This document shows positions 12,131 through 22,952 of a stretch of 64,000 bases of DNA, in pieces. Origin of the DNA: Vicia villosa (lineage: Eukaryota > Streptophyta > Magnoliopsida > Fabales > Fabaceae); assembly GCF_029867415.1 (NCBI RefSeq), contig NW_026705228.1:744001-808000 (forward strand), written 5' to 3'. Each line of letters begins with the position of its first letter. Position 1 is the first letter of the stretch. Made by a program: the position numbers and the translations under genes. The notes under the pieces are model-generated. The model searched no databases. It was not told the origin of the DNA and saw nothing but the letters and a program-made list of their open reading frames with translations.

Positions 12131-13655
12131 AGACTAGTATTAACACCATCTTATATGAAATGACCTTTGCAACGTGCCCCCCAGGTAATGGACTTGCCCC
12201 ATGGGCTATTCAGAGTCCTTGAGAGATCCCATGGATCTTGCTTAGATTGCCCCAGATAAATAGGATGACAACGGGCTATGCCTTGTGTATACACTAGCCA
12301 TCCGAATCAGGCGTCAGAGATGTTTCTTCTTTGATATGCTTTTAAAGCTATTTCAAATGTTGGTAGGATTTTTTTAGTCATTACCCATGCCCCATGCAAC
12401 TTCTCCCTGATGTTAAAACATTTGAATCTATATAGACCAGTGTGCTTTACGATGAAATTCATAAGATGCGAATGCATACGTCTGTCTTGAAAGTTTAAAA
12501 ACATTTTTGAGTAAAACAGAGTTTTTTTTTGTAAGAAAGTGATATCAACTCAAGAGTTATAGTAGACCTTAAGGAGTCGGGATACCTTTTTGTAACGGTA
12601 TGCTTTCGAACTAACCATGCTTCAGTTAGGACTTTTAAGGGTTGTAACGTGGCCTTGGTTCAGGGTTTTAAGAAACAACGGATATAAGGCTCAAAATTTA
12701 TTTAACCCACCCCTTTCTTCGTGATGTTCTCCAGTCCTATGCTCAGTTAACTATGTACTTAAACTCCAAAAGACTTTGGATATTGTGATACTGACATTCA
12801 TGATGGTTCAAAAACCAAAGGTTTATCTGCAAAGGCAGTCATTCTCCTTTTTTGTAATATCCTCCTTTTGTCGAGGGTATGTAGTGACCTCTTTTTTTTT
12901 ACTTTATTATCCCTAATTTTTGCCTGAACTGTTTATTTAAAATTACAGTCAACAGGATGCCCTAACTTTGCCTAAGTCTCCTTAATAGGTTTTGACTTGG
13001 CAGGCCTTGCGTTGTTTTTTCTTTTTCTTTGCGGACATTGACTTCCAGGTTTAATTATGACGGAGAACCATCAGTGATTATGTTCAAAGGAACAATTTGG
13101 GATAATCAAGTTAACTGAACAGCTACCCTACCCCAGGTTATATTTTGAGGGTTTTTATTTTGTACGTGAAGGAAAACTCCTACTTCTTAGGCTCAAAGGG
13201 GTTGACGAGGGATTAACATCCTTATATCTCCACTGTATTAGAATTGAAACAATGCCTGTACATCGTCAACACGGTCTGTTCGAAAGCGTACTGTATGAGA
13301 TTGTGGTATCGTTTTCGTCATTCTCCCTCTAAAGGTACACATCTTTGAACAAAAGTTGAATATCACAAATAATAAAACCAAGTAAAAACACAGTTTCGAA
13401 TATAGTGAAAACACTAGGAATAAACCAAGACAAACGTAAGCAATGCATTAATGATTATTGTAAAGTACATAGCGTATGCCGTAAAACCAATGTTTAAACA
13501 AACAGAAAAGAAATTGCGAATGAAAACAAAAATAATGATCTAAGAAACCCTCCTTCTATCCACTTATAGCATTAGACTTGTGAGGCTCTTCGAACTCAAT
13601 GAGCCCTTCTTCAATTAAATCTTGCTTCCCCTCCACCATGCCTATGCATCCTTAT

Positions 13656-13812
13656 TCAAGATATTGCCCCCAGTTGGACTAATCTTTGCCCCACAAACCA
13701 TTGTAAGGTCTTCTCGTAAGCTTCGTTGCGTTCTAAGATGAACCCCTTTATAAGTAGATACCCCTTAAGTGCATCTATGGGGGAACTTCTTTGTTGAACC
13801 AACTCCTGCTCG
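13656..13812 (-). CDS. Unknown LARD ORF, second part (split by SIRE)
   Basis: Continues the frame of 22735-22949 for 51 codons to a TGA at 13656-13658, with the segments SPIDALKGYLLIKGFIL and TLQWFVGQRLVQLGA. It is the only stretch of the LARD interior that looks coding. No function can be assigned. Confidence 0.4.
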
Positions 13813-13817
13813 GTAAC
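13813..13817. repeat. SIRE target-site duplication, left copy
   Basis: GTAAC before TGTTAGAACAAG; repeated at 22735-22739. Confidence 0.9.
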
Positions 13818-15026
13818 TGTTAGAACAAGATTTGTTCTGATCAATTATCTTAGTTTTGATGATAACAATAATATGAATTTTGCTTAAGATTATATGGTAC
13901 TCTAATCCAATGCAATTTCCTTTTCAGGAAATATATAAAGAGTATGCATAATTCAGCGCTCAGAAGCTTTGTCTCAAAGGGTTCAGCATGCAACATCAGA
14001 ACATGGTCTGGCAAGACATCAGAAGATGGTCGAAGCAGAATCAGAACATGGGTCTATGGAAGCATCAGAAGAACAAGAGAACAGAAGCACTGAAGTTCTG
14101 ATGGTATCACGCTCAGAAGCACTTCAAGGTCAGAAGATCAGAAGATGCTATGCACCAAGCTGTTTGACTCTGATGATATTCAAACGTTGTATTCACAAAC
14201 ATCAGATCAGAAGGAAGTACAAGTGGCAAGCTACGCTGACTGACAAAAGGAACGTTAAAAGCTACTAAAGGCTACGTCAGTAGACACAGCGTGAACAAGG
14301 CTCGAGGTAGTTGACAAAAGCGTATAACATTAAATGCGATGCTGTACGGAACACGCAAAGCATTAAATGCACTCAACGGTCATCTTCTCCAACGCCTATA
14401 AATATGAAGTTCTGATGAGAAGCAAGGTTAACGAATTCTACATCTATTCTGTGAATATCAACTTGCTGAAACGCTGTTCAAATCAAAGCTCAGAATCTTC
14501 ATCTTCATCAAAGCTCACTACATTGCTGTTGTAATATATTAGTGAGATTAAGCTTAAACGTTAAGAGAAATATCACAGTTTGTGATTATCGCTTTTAAGA
14601 AGCATTTGTAATACTTTTAGAATTGATTACATTAAGTTGTAAGGAACTAGAGTGATCGTGTGGATCAGAATACTCTAGGAAGTCTTAGAGGTTATCTAAG
14701 CAGGTTGTAACTAGAGTGATCGTGTGGATCAGTATACTCTAGAAAAGTCTTAGAGGGTATCTAAGCAGTTGTTCCTGGAGTGATCAGTGTGTGATCAGAA
14801 GACTCTGGAAGACTTAGTTGCTGACTAAGTGGAGAACCATTGTAATCCGTGCGATTAGTGGATTAAATCCTCAGTTGAGGTAAATCATCTCTGCGGGGGT
14901 GGACTGGAGTAGTTTAGTTAACAACGAACCAGGATAAAAATATCTGTGCAATTTATTTTTATCTGTCAAGTTTTTAAAGCTACACTTATTCAAACCCCCC
15001 CTTTCTAAGTGTTTTTCTATCCTTCA
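13818..15026 (+). repeat. 5' LTR of the SIRE element (1209 bp)
   Basis: TGTTAGAACAAGATTTGTTC...CTATCCTTCA. Near 14642-14820 it contains three tandem copies of a GGAACTAGAGTGATCGTGTG-type unit. The 99-codon frame at 13969-14268 recurs in the other LTR and is not a separate gene. Confidence 0.93.
14397..14404 (+). promoter_or_regulatory. TATA box of the SIRE LTR
   Basis: TATAAATA in the 5' LTR; the same site in the 3' LTR is 22105-22112. Confidence 0.6.
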
Positions 15027-15027
15027 A

Positions 15028-15045
15028 TTGGCATCAGAGCGCCGG
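15028..15045 (+). other. Primer-binding site of the SIRE element
   Basis: TTGGCATCAGAGCGCCGG one base after the LTR. It matches the initiator Met-tRNA site TGGTATCAGAGC except for one T-to-C change. Confidence 0.75.
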
Positions 15046-15112
15046 TTCTAAGGTGCAAGCACTTAACCGTGTTTAGAAAAGATTCAGGAAGAGAAAAACG
15101 CTTCAGTAAAAG

Positions 15113-17032
15113 ATGGTTGATGAAAGTGAAAAGTCTACACCTGCATCTACATCTGGCTCTGCTGAGCAATACAACGGTAACAATGGTTATACTAGACCGC
15201 CGGTATTTGATGGTGAAAACTTTGAATACTGGAAAGATAAACTGGAAAGTTACTTTCTTGGTCTAGATGGTGATCTATGGGATCTTCTGATGGATGGTTA
15301 CAAACATCCAGTAAATGCCAGAGGGGTAAAGCTGACAAGGCAAGAAATGAATGATGATCAGAAGAAGCTTTTCAGGAATCATCATAAATGCAGAACTGTT
15401 TTGCTGAATGCTATCTCTCATGCTGAGTATGAGAAGATATCTAACAGGGAAACGGCCTATGACATATATGAGTCCTTGAAAATGACTCATGAAGGAAATG
15501 CTCAAGTCAAGGAGACTAAAGCTCTAGCTTTAATCCAGAAGTATGAAGCCTTCAAGATGGAGGATGATGAAGACATTGAAAAGATGTTTTCAAGATTTCA
15601 AACTCTTACTGCTGGATTGAGAGTTCTTGACAAGGGATACACCAAGGCTGATCATGTAAAGAAGATCATCAGAAGCTTACCCAGAAGATGGGGTCCTATG
15701 GTGACTGCATTCAAGATTGCAAAGAATCTGAATGAAGTTTCTCTGGAAGAGCTTATCAGTGCCTTGAGAAGTCATGAAATAGAGCTGGACGCAAATGAGC
15801 CTCAAACGAAAGGTAAGTCTATTGCATTAAAATCCAATATCAAGAAATGCACTAACGCTTTTCAGGCTAGAGAAGAAGATCCTGAAGAATCAGAATCTGA
15901 AGAAGAAGATGAACTGTCTTTGATCTCCAGAAGGCTAAATCAACTCTGGAAGACCAAGCAAAGGAAGTTCAGAGGCTTCAGAAGTTCAAAGAAATTTGAA
16001 CGTGGAGAATCTTCTGATGACAGAAGATTTGACAAGAAGAAGGTCATGTGCTATGAATGCAATGAGCCTGGACACTTCAAGAATGAATGTCCAAAACTTC
16101 AGAAGGAAAATCCCAAGAAGAAGTTTCATAAGAAGAAAGGTCTTATGGCAACCTGGGATGAGTCAGAATATGATTCAGACTCTGGAGATGAGGAGGCTAA
16201 CTGTGCGCTGATGGCGACAAAAGATGACGGATCAGAATCTACATCAGAATCAGATTCTGAAGAGGTATTTTCTGAACTTACTAGAGATGAGTTAGTTTCC
16301 GGTCTAACTGAACTTCTGGAACTCAAGTCTCAGATCAGTCTCAAATACAAAAAGCTGAAAAAGCTATTTGAATTTGAAACAAAGAAGCTTGAGTTGGAGA
16401 ATTCTGAATTAAAAGAAAAACTTTTAAAATTATCCAATAATATTGGATCTCCTTCTGATTCAAAGAAATCCACTCCTAGTCTAAACCATATTCTGAAAGA
16501 ATATGATTTAAGTTTCAGGAAGTTCTTATCTAGAAGTATTGGCAGAAGTCAGCTAGCTTCTATGATATATGCTGTGTCTGGAAACAAAAGAGTCGGCATT
16601 GGTTTTGAGGGTGAAACCCCATACAAACTTGAACCCGTTGATGAAATGAAATTCACATACAAGCCATTGTATGATCAGTTCAAGTATGGCCACTCCCATG
16701 ATATTAGGCACACTTCACATGCTCAAAGTTTTCACATAACACACACCAAGAGGCATGTGACACAACCTAGGAAATATCATGAAACTCACATTAAAAATTA
16801 TCATGCTGTTCCTTCTATTGCTTACAATGTTAAACCCAAGTTCAATCAGAACTTGAGAAAATCTAACAAGAAAGGACCCAAGAAAATGTGGGTACCTAAG
16901 GATAAGATTATTCCTATTGCAGATATCCTTGACTGCAAAAAGGACAAAGCACAACATGTCATGGTACCTGGACTCTGGATGCTCACGACACATGACAGGA
17001 AGAAGGTCTATGTTCCAAGACCTGGTGCTTAA
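15113..17032 (+). CDS. gag: SIRE Gag polyprotein
   Basis: Capsid/nucleocapsid precursor of a copia element, 639 codons from the ATG at 15113. Early residues NFEYWKDKLESYF and FSRFQTLTAGLRVLDKGYT belong to the copia gag domain (about 25-230). An acidic Glu/Ser-rich stretch follows, then a CCHC zinc knuckle CYECNEPGHFKNEC (about 310-325), further acidic stretches and a predicted coiled coil (about 400-450, KLKKLFEFETKKLELENSELK). The frame runs past the start of the protease, which is read in the +1 frame, so the last about 25 codons overlap pol. This is either a frameshift mutation near the A run at 16936-16941 or a frameshift expression site. Confidence 0.85.
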   Translation: MVDESEKSTPASTSGSAEQYNGNNGYTRPPVFDGENFEYWKDKLESYFLGLDGDLWDLLMDGYKHPVNARGVKLTRQEMNDDQKKLFRNHHKCRTVLLNAISHAEYEKISNRETAYDIYESLKMTHEGNAQVKETKALALIQKYEAFKMEDDEDIEKMFSRFQTLTAGLRVLDKGYTKADHVKKIIRSLPRRWGPMVTAFKIAKNLNEVSLEELISALRSHEIELDANEPQTKGKSIALKSNIKKCTNAFQAREEDPEESESEEEDELSLISRRLNQLWKTKQRKFRGFRSSKKFERGESSDDRRFDKKKVMCYECNEPGHFKNECPKLQKENPKKKFHKKKGLMATWDESEYDSDSGDEEANCALMATKDDGSESTSESDSEEVFSELTRDELVSGLTELLELKSQISLKYKKLKKLFEFETKKLELENSELKEKLLKLSNNIGSPSDSKKSTPSLNHILKEYDLSFRKFLSRSIGRSQLASMIYAVSGNKRVGIGFEGETPYKLEPVDEMKFTYKPLYDQFKYGHSHDIRHTSHAQSFHITHTKRHVTQPRKYHETHIKNYHAVPSIAYNVKPKFNQNLRKSNKKGPKKMWVPKDKIIPIADILDCKKDKAQHVMVPGLWMLTTHDRKKVYVPRPGA

Positions 17033-17666
17033 GTCTGGAGGAGAAGTCAAGTTTGGAGGAGATCAGAAGGGCAAGATAATTGGCTCTGGAACTATAAAGT
17101 CTGGTAACTCTCCTTCCATTTCTAATGTACTTCTTGTAGAAGGATTAACACATAACCTCTTATCTATCAGTCAATTGAGTGACAATGGTTATGATATAAT
17201 CTTTAATCAAGAGTCTTGCAAGGCTGTAAATCAGAAGGATGGCTCAATCCTATTTACAGGCAAGAGGAAGAACAACATTTATAAGACAGATCTGCAAGAT
17301 CTTATGAGTCAGAAGGTGACTTGTCTTATGTCTGTTTCTGAAGAGCAGTGGGTCTGGCACAGAAGATTAGGTCATGCTAGTTTGAGAAAGATTTCTCAGA
17401 TTAACAAACTGGATCTTGTCAGAGGACTCCCTAATCTGAAATTCAAATCAGATGCTCTTTGTGAAGCATGTCAGAAGGGCAAGTTCTCCAAACCTGCATT
17501 CAAGTCCAAGAATGTTGTTTCTACCTCAAGGCCATTAGAACTCTTGCACATTGATCTGTTTGGCCCAGTCAAAACAGCATCTGTCAGAGGGAAGAAATAT
17601 GGATTAGTCATCATAGATGATTATAGCCGCTGGACATGGGTAAAAATTCTTGAAACACAAGGATGA
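16950..17666 (+). pseudogene. pol: SIRE protease and integrase N-terminal part
   Basis: In the +1 frame relative to gag. The copia protease motif WYLDSGCSRHMTG has its active-site Asp-Ser-Gly at 16971-16979. The GAG-pre-integrase/HHCC finger follows (WHRRLGHASL...CEACQKGK), then the first integrase aspartate in LLHIDLFGP. The frame ends at TGA 17664-17666 after a frame change at the A5 run 17642-17646; integrase continues in the frame starting near 17650. Confidence 0.85.
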
Positions 17667-18696
17667 GACTCATTCAGTGTTCTTTGATTTCTGCATTCAG
17701 ATTCAATCTGAAAAAGAGTGTAAAATCATAAAGGTTAGAAGTGATCATGGTGGTGAATTTGAGAACAGATCCTTTGAAGAATTCTTCAAAGAAAATGGTA
17801 TTGCCCATGATTTCTCTTGTCCTAGAACTCCACAGCAAAATGGGGTTGTAGAACGAAAGAATAGGACTCTGCAAGAAATGGCCAGAACCATGATCAATGA
17901 AACCAATATGGCTAAGCATTTCTGGGCAGAAGCAATAAACACTGCATGCTATATTCAGAATAGAATCTCTATCAGACCTATTCTAAATAAGACTCCTTAT
18001 GAATTGTGGAAGAATAGAAAGCCCAACATTTCATATTTCCATCCTTTTGGATGTGTATGCTTTATTCTGAACACTAAAGATCATCTTGGTAAGTTTGATT
18101 CCAAAGCACAAAAATGTTTCCTTCTTGGATATTCTGAACGCTCAAAAGGCTACAGAGTATACAATACTGAAACATTGATTGTAGAAGAATCAATCAATAT
18201 CAGGTTTGATGATAAGCTTGGTTCTGAAAAACCAAAGCATTTTGATAATTTTGCAGATTGGGATATTGATATATCAGAAGTTGTTGAGCCAAGAAGCAAC
18301 GCATCAGAAGCAGAGCTTCTCAGAAGCAAAGAATCTGAAGATCAAGTATCAGCTTCTCTGGAGAATCTAAGCATTTCTGAAGAACCATCTGTAAGAAGAT
18401 CATCCAGACTCATCTCTGGTCATTCAGAAGATGTCATTCTTGGAAAGAAGGATGATCCAATCAGAACAAGAGCATTCCTTATGAACAATGCAGATTGTCA
18501 ATTAGGTCTTGTATCTTTGATCGAGCCAACTTCTGTTGATCATGCTCTAGAAGATCCAGATTGGATAATTGCTATGCAAGAAGAACTAAATCAGTTTACA
18601 AGGAATGATGTTTGGGATCGTGTTCCTAGACCAGATGGATTCAATATAATAGGTACAAAATGGGTCTTCAGAAACAAGCCAAAAATGAGAAGATGA
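17650..18696 (+). pseudogene. pol: SIRE integrase C-terminal part and RT start, truncated
   Basis: Continues integrase: second Asp in RSDHGGEFEN, catalytic Glu in QQNGVVERKNRTL, then the GKFDSKAQKCFLLGYS segment and an acidic linker. RT begins at GFNIIGTKWVFRNK but stops at 18696 after about 15 residues. Palm, thumb and RNase H are absent; the following DNA does not encode them in any frame. This is a deletion of roughly the last half of pol. Confidence 0.87.
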
Positions 18697-19136
18697 GAAA
18701 TTCTTATGTATGGGTATCTGCTGAAATGACATTTTTTTTAAGAAGTTCTGATTGAAATCAATTAGAATTGTGATTCAGTTATTACTAACGTTTCATTGTC
18801 TAAGTTGATTCAGAATCTCTTTAAAAGCAAAACAGTTGTAACTGGCTATCCAGATGGTAAACACGTGTTCACTATTCCTGGACAAACGTGCGTGCAGTTG
18901 AGGGGACGTCTACTTAGGTAACTGTGCAAATCACATCTTTTGTCATTATTATCTCTCCTCACGTCACGTAACATTAAATGCTTTACATCATTTACTCTCT
19001 TTCAGTTTTCTTTTTATATTCTTCAAACGTTTCTTTTCCCTCTCATATTTCTCTCTCTCTGCATTCAGTTTCTTTTTCGTCTCTCTCTCTTTTCATATCA
19101 TAAACCCTAGCAGTTTCCAATATCTGCAACTTCATC
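18697..19136 (+). other. Region after the truncated SIRE pol, non-coding
   Basis: No RT or RNase H sequence on either strand. CT-rich stretches at 19020-19100 precede the ATG of the extra ORF and may be its promoter or leader. Confidence 0.5.
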
Positions 19137-20269
19137 ATGAATCCATCGTCAAGCTCTGGGAATCAAGATAATGATCGGAAACAAAAGAGAAAGGCAACTA
19201 TCGAACCAGAACCAAATCAAAAAGAGTAAGGATCACTCCCTTCTCAAAGACCTCCACCACCTCTTCCTCCTCATTCACCCTCTCGGAACCACCTTCTTCA
19301 CCATCTGGTATCTCCTCTCCTTCAACCCATCCATCAGACATGTCTTCATCTCTCTCACACCCCTTTCCCACCAGAACACCTAATCCCTATAGTATTGTTC
19401 TTCCCGACTCCAGGTTCACTGTCAACCCTCCAACCCCTACCACTCAATCATATCTGGAGATTTTACATTCTGATGTAAATGGCTGGTTGGAGATTCTGGG
19501 TGCTGCTCACCTTAACCATCTGGATGAGTATGCCACAAGCAACCTTTGGGATACCTTTCGTCAGGATTTTCTGGATAGGGCAACAGACACTCAGAGAAGG
19601 ATCATGTCTGAAGCTCCTGGTATTCGTGGTCTTCTGCTGGAAGCTGGTGAAAGCAGCTATCACCATCTCATCAGGAACAGAAGTGTTCTTGAGAAGAAGA
19701 TACCTGCAGAAGAGTTGGAAGAAGAAAATCTCTGCAGAGACATCGTGGTGTGGAAACCATGGTTTCCTGTGCTAACTGGAGATTTTCAGTGGCTGTTTAA
19801 CTGGTTCAGAATGAACCCTTCTGAAAAAGCACCTCACATGGTTTTTCCAGTAGTGGTTTATCCTGCTGAAGTTGCTGGTCCTACTCCTCCAACAAACCTA
19901 GCAGCTATTCTTCAAGCGTTGGAAGCTGGAACCTCTGAGCTGCCTGAACCAGAATATGCTAAGGCTACTTCTGAGTCAGACTCAGATGAGGAAATGGAAG
20001 ATGCACAAGCTGAAGATCTCCCAGAAGATCACCCTGCTGAGATTGTTGTCCCCTTTGGCAGAAATTCAGGTGCCTCTTCTTCTGGTGAAACCTCAGCTCT
20101 GATGGAGACTTTGGAAACTCTTCATCAGAATCAAGCTATGCTGGCTTCTCGTTTGGACGCGCAAGAAGCAGCCAATGCTGAGTTTCGCTCCTTCATGGCA
20201 AGGCAAGCTACAAGCACTGACGGGATTCATGATGTTCTGGCACGAATTTTGCGTAGGCTAGGATCTTAG
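19137..20269 (+). pseudogene. SIRE extra ORF (ORF3, env-like position)
   Basis: The 309-codon frame from the ATG at 19340 is open to TAG at 20267-20269. An earlier ATG at 19137 starts a Ser/Asn/Lys-rich frame that stops at 19227; it lies in a different frame, with a probable one-base change in the A run near 19205-19209, so the natural N-terminus may begin at 19137. The protein has a Pro/Ser/Thr-rich start, a mixed domain (about 30-180), an acidic patch SDSDEEMEDAQAEDLPED and a C-terminal coiled coil (LMETLETLHQNQAMLASRL). Maximus/SIRE elements carry an extra ORF in this place, but its role is unknown. No clear signal peptide or membrane segment is seen, so an envelope function is not supported here. 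Confidence 0.6.
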
Positions 20270-20952
20270 TCCTTTGGTCTTTGTAGTTTTCTTTCCTTGT
20301 TGCATCTGTTTTCCTGCATTCCTCTCCTGTAATCCTTCTTTTGATTATCAATGAAAAGTTTCCTTGTTTTACATTCCAGTGATTTTATTTGTCGTTTTCA
20401 TCATCTGAATCGTTTAAAATATTCTTTTTGATGTTATGACAAAAAGGGGGAGAAGATAAATGATAAATGATTTGATTAATCTATCAGTTGCTGGGTAAAG
20501 CTCCCACACATTTACTAACAAGAACTGCAAGTTCTATATGGTTTAAGTGTTTTGCAGGTATAAAGCAGTGAAAAGAATCTTCAACGCAAACACAAGAAGC
20601 AAAAACCATAAGAAGGGTTATTCTGTAAAAAGAATAAGACCATGGAAACTGAAGCAAGCTGAGTGCTATCAAGCTTCAGAAATCAGAAGCACTGATAATA
20701 GAATTTGATCCATATTTGTCTATTTGTTCTGACAAAATTCTATTTGCTCTGATACATTATTTTAGCCTATATGGCTCTAATACATATCATGTGTTCTCAT
20801 ATACATTTTATGTTCTGACTCGTTCATGCTGACTTTTGTCGTTTAGTTTTTGTTCTGTAACATTTCAGGATGTAGAGATGCTCTGATGATGCTCTGGTAC
20901 ATTCAACAATGTTCTGATACAAATCTAGCATGAAGTGAGGTTGGTAGAAATT

Positions 20953-21300
20953 CAAGCTCTGAAGCTATCCGAGGGAAGCAGAAATCAGAAGCTGTGAATG
21001 TTCTAAAGATCCAGAAAACTCAAGTTCTGAAGCTGTCCTAAATGGAAGCAGAAATCAGAAGCTGTGAATGTTCAGAAGATCAAAGAAATTCAAGTTCTGA
21101 AGCTGTCCTAGATGGAAGCAGAAATCAGAAGCTGTGAATGTTCAGAAGATCAAAGAAATTCAAGTTCTGAAGCTGTCCTAGATGGAAGCAGGAATCAGAA
21201 GCTGTGAGTGTTCTAAGGATCTAAGGAAATTCTAGTTCTGAAGCTGTCCAATGGAAGCAGAAGTCAGAAGCTATGAATTCTCTGAAGACAGAAGCTTATA
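20953..21300 (+). repeat. 70-bp tandem repeat in the SIRE 3' region
   Basis: Nearly five copies of a unit starting TTCTGAAGCTGTCCTAGATG; unit starts at about 20955, 21025, 21095, 21165 and 21236. The middle copies are almost identical. Such hypervariable 3' arrays are known in plant LTR elements. Confidence 0.9.
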
Positions 21301-21361
21301 TGATCGTCTCTACCGAAATAATCAGGGAAGTCTTTTATTAAAGTTCTTCGAGTATTTATTT

Positions 21362-21525
21362 CAGGGGGAGATTATTTATCTCAGGGGGAGATTGTTAATC
21401 TCAGGGGGAGACATATTCATATGCTTATGCTATAGCTGTGTAATTTGTCTTTTGCCGTCTGTTCTTTCTGATCGCAAATTCATATCATTTATATATGTTT
21501 TTGTCATCATCAAAAAGGGGGAGAT
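21362..21525 (+). repeat. Multiplied polypurine tracts and 3' PPT of SIRE
   Basis: Three TCAGGGGGAGA repeats at 21362-21412 precede the final AAAAAGGGGGAGA that abuts the 3' LTR at 21526. Another AAAAAGGGGGAGA lies near 20438. Repeated polypurine tracts of this form are a known Sirevirus feature; the last one primes plus-strand synthesis. Confidence 0.8.
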
Positions 21526-22734
21526 TGTTAGAACAAGATTTGTTCTGATCAATTATCTTAGTTTTGATGATAACAATAATATGAATTTTGCTTAAGATTA
21601 TATGGTACTCTAATCCAATGCAATTTCCTTTTCAGGAAATATATAAAGAGTATGCATAATTCAGCGCTCAGAAGCTTTGTCTCAAAGGGTTCAGCATGCA
21701 ACATCAGAACATGGTCTGGCAAGACATCAGAAGATGGTCGAAGCAGAATCAGAACATGGGTCTATGGAAGCATCAGAAGAACAAGAGAACAGAAGCACTG
21801 AAGTTCTGATGGTATCACGCTCAGAAGCACTTCAAGGTCAGAAGATCAGAAGATGCTATGCACCAAGCTGTTTGACTCTGATGATATTCAAACGTTGTAT
21901 TCACAAACATCAGATCAGAAGGAAGTACAAGTGGCAAGCTACGCTGACTGACAAAAGGAACGTTAAAAGCTACTAAAGGCTACGTCAGTAGACACAGCGT
22001 GAACAAGGCTCGAGGTAGTTGACAAAAGCGTATAACATTAAATGCGATGCTGTACGGAACACGCAAAGCATTAAATGCACTCAACGGTCATCTTCTCCAA
22101 CGCCTATAAATATGAAGTTCTGATGAGAAGCAAGGTTAACGAATTCTACATCTATTCTGTGAATATCAACTTGCTGAAACGCTGTTCAAATCCAAGCTCA
22201 GAATCTTCATCTTCATCAAAGCTCACTACATTGATGTTGTAATATATTAGTGAGATTAAGCTTAAACGTTAAGAGAAATATCACAGTTTGTGATTATCGC
22301 TTTTAAGAAGCATTTGTAATACTCTTAGAATTGATTACATTAAGTTGTAAGGAACTAGAGTGATCGTGTGGATCAGAATACTCTAGGAAGTCTTAGAGGT
22401 TATCTAAGCAGGTTGTAACTAGAGTGATCGTGTGGATCAGTATACTCTAGAAAAGTCTTAGAGGGTATCTAAGCAGTTGTTCCTGGAGTGATCAGTGTGT
22501 GATCAGAAGACTCTGGAAGACTTAGTTGCTGACTAAGTGGAGAACCATTGTAATCCGTGCGATTAGTGGATTAAATCCTCAGTTGAGGTAAATCATCTCT
22601 GCGGGGGTGGACTGGAGTAGTTTAGTTAACAACGAACCAGGATAAAAATATCTGTGCAATTTATTTTTATCTGTCAAGTTTTTAAAGCTACACTTATTCA
22701 AACCCCCCCTTTCTAAGTGTTTTTCTATCCTTCA
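21526..22734 (+). repeat. 3' LTR of the SIRE element (1209 bp)
   Basis: Same length as 13818-15026, three substitutions by eye. Confidence 0.93.
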
Positions 22735-22739
22735 GTAAC
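22735..22739. repeat. SIRE target-site duplication, right copy
   Basis: GTAAC after the LTR end TATCCTTCA; matches 13813-13817. Confidence 0.9.
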
Positions 22740-22949
22740 GACCTCTATTGCGTTGACTGCCCCAACATGAGGAGGCATAGGCGCGAGAGTAGGCGTAAGT
22801 ACGTAGTTTGTATAATGAAGGGCAACCTTTTCTCCTTGTAGGACCAATCTATTTTGAACATTCAATGGTTGATTCTCCTCTCTCCACATTTTAGGGCTCT
22901 TCTTGAGTTCATTTATGAGTCTCAGGAAATCAGCTAGCGTAGTTGTTGA
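22735..22949 (-). CDS. Unknown LARD ORF, first part (split by SIRE)
   Basis: A - strand frame opens after a TAA at 22950-22952 and runs 71 codons to the SIRE insertion, with no stop. The first in-frame ATG is codon 21. Removing the SIRE and one copy of its TSD GTAAC keeps the frame exactly open into 13812-13656, 123 codons in all. Residues such as LINELKKSPKMW and MPPHVGAVNAIE look protein-like but match no family I recognise. It could be a remnant of a gag-like or Ogre ORF1-like protein. A TACGCTAG just upstream could be a splice acceptor. Confidence 0.4.
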
Positions 22950-22952
22950 TTA

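Larger units (their letters stand above)
9581..13812 (-). other. LARD internal region, left part (largely non-coding)
   Basis: No retroelement protein domain was recognised on either strand. The region contains a repeat array (10215-12130), then about 1.5 kb without recognised features (12130-13650), then the end of a short frame of unknown identity (13656-13812). Confidence 0.7.
13818..22734 (+). mobile_element. SIRE/Maximus-type copia element lacking RT and RNase H (8.9 kb)
   Basis: Two 1209-bp LTRs, TSD GTAAC (13813-13817 and 22735-22739), Met-type primer site, gag, protease-integrase, an extra downstream ORF, a 70-bp tandem array and several polypurine motifs: the Sirevirus layout. The LTRs differ at three positions by eye (near 14487, 14527 and 14625 in the left copy), so insertion was recent. 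RT after its first few residues, and RNase H, are missing, and there are frameshifts between gag and protease and inside integrase. It is inserted in the opposite orientation to the LARD around it. Confidence 0.92.

Noticed and set aside
13969..14268. 99-codon ORF in the SIRE LTR (repeated at 21677-21976)
   Set aside because: It lies in the LTR, is duplicated only because LTRs are, and matches no protein known to me.
19340..20269. SIRE extra ORF as a true envelope protein
   Set aside because: No signal peptide, membrane segment or fusion-like region is visible; position alone does not support it.
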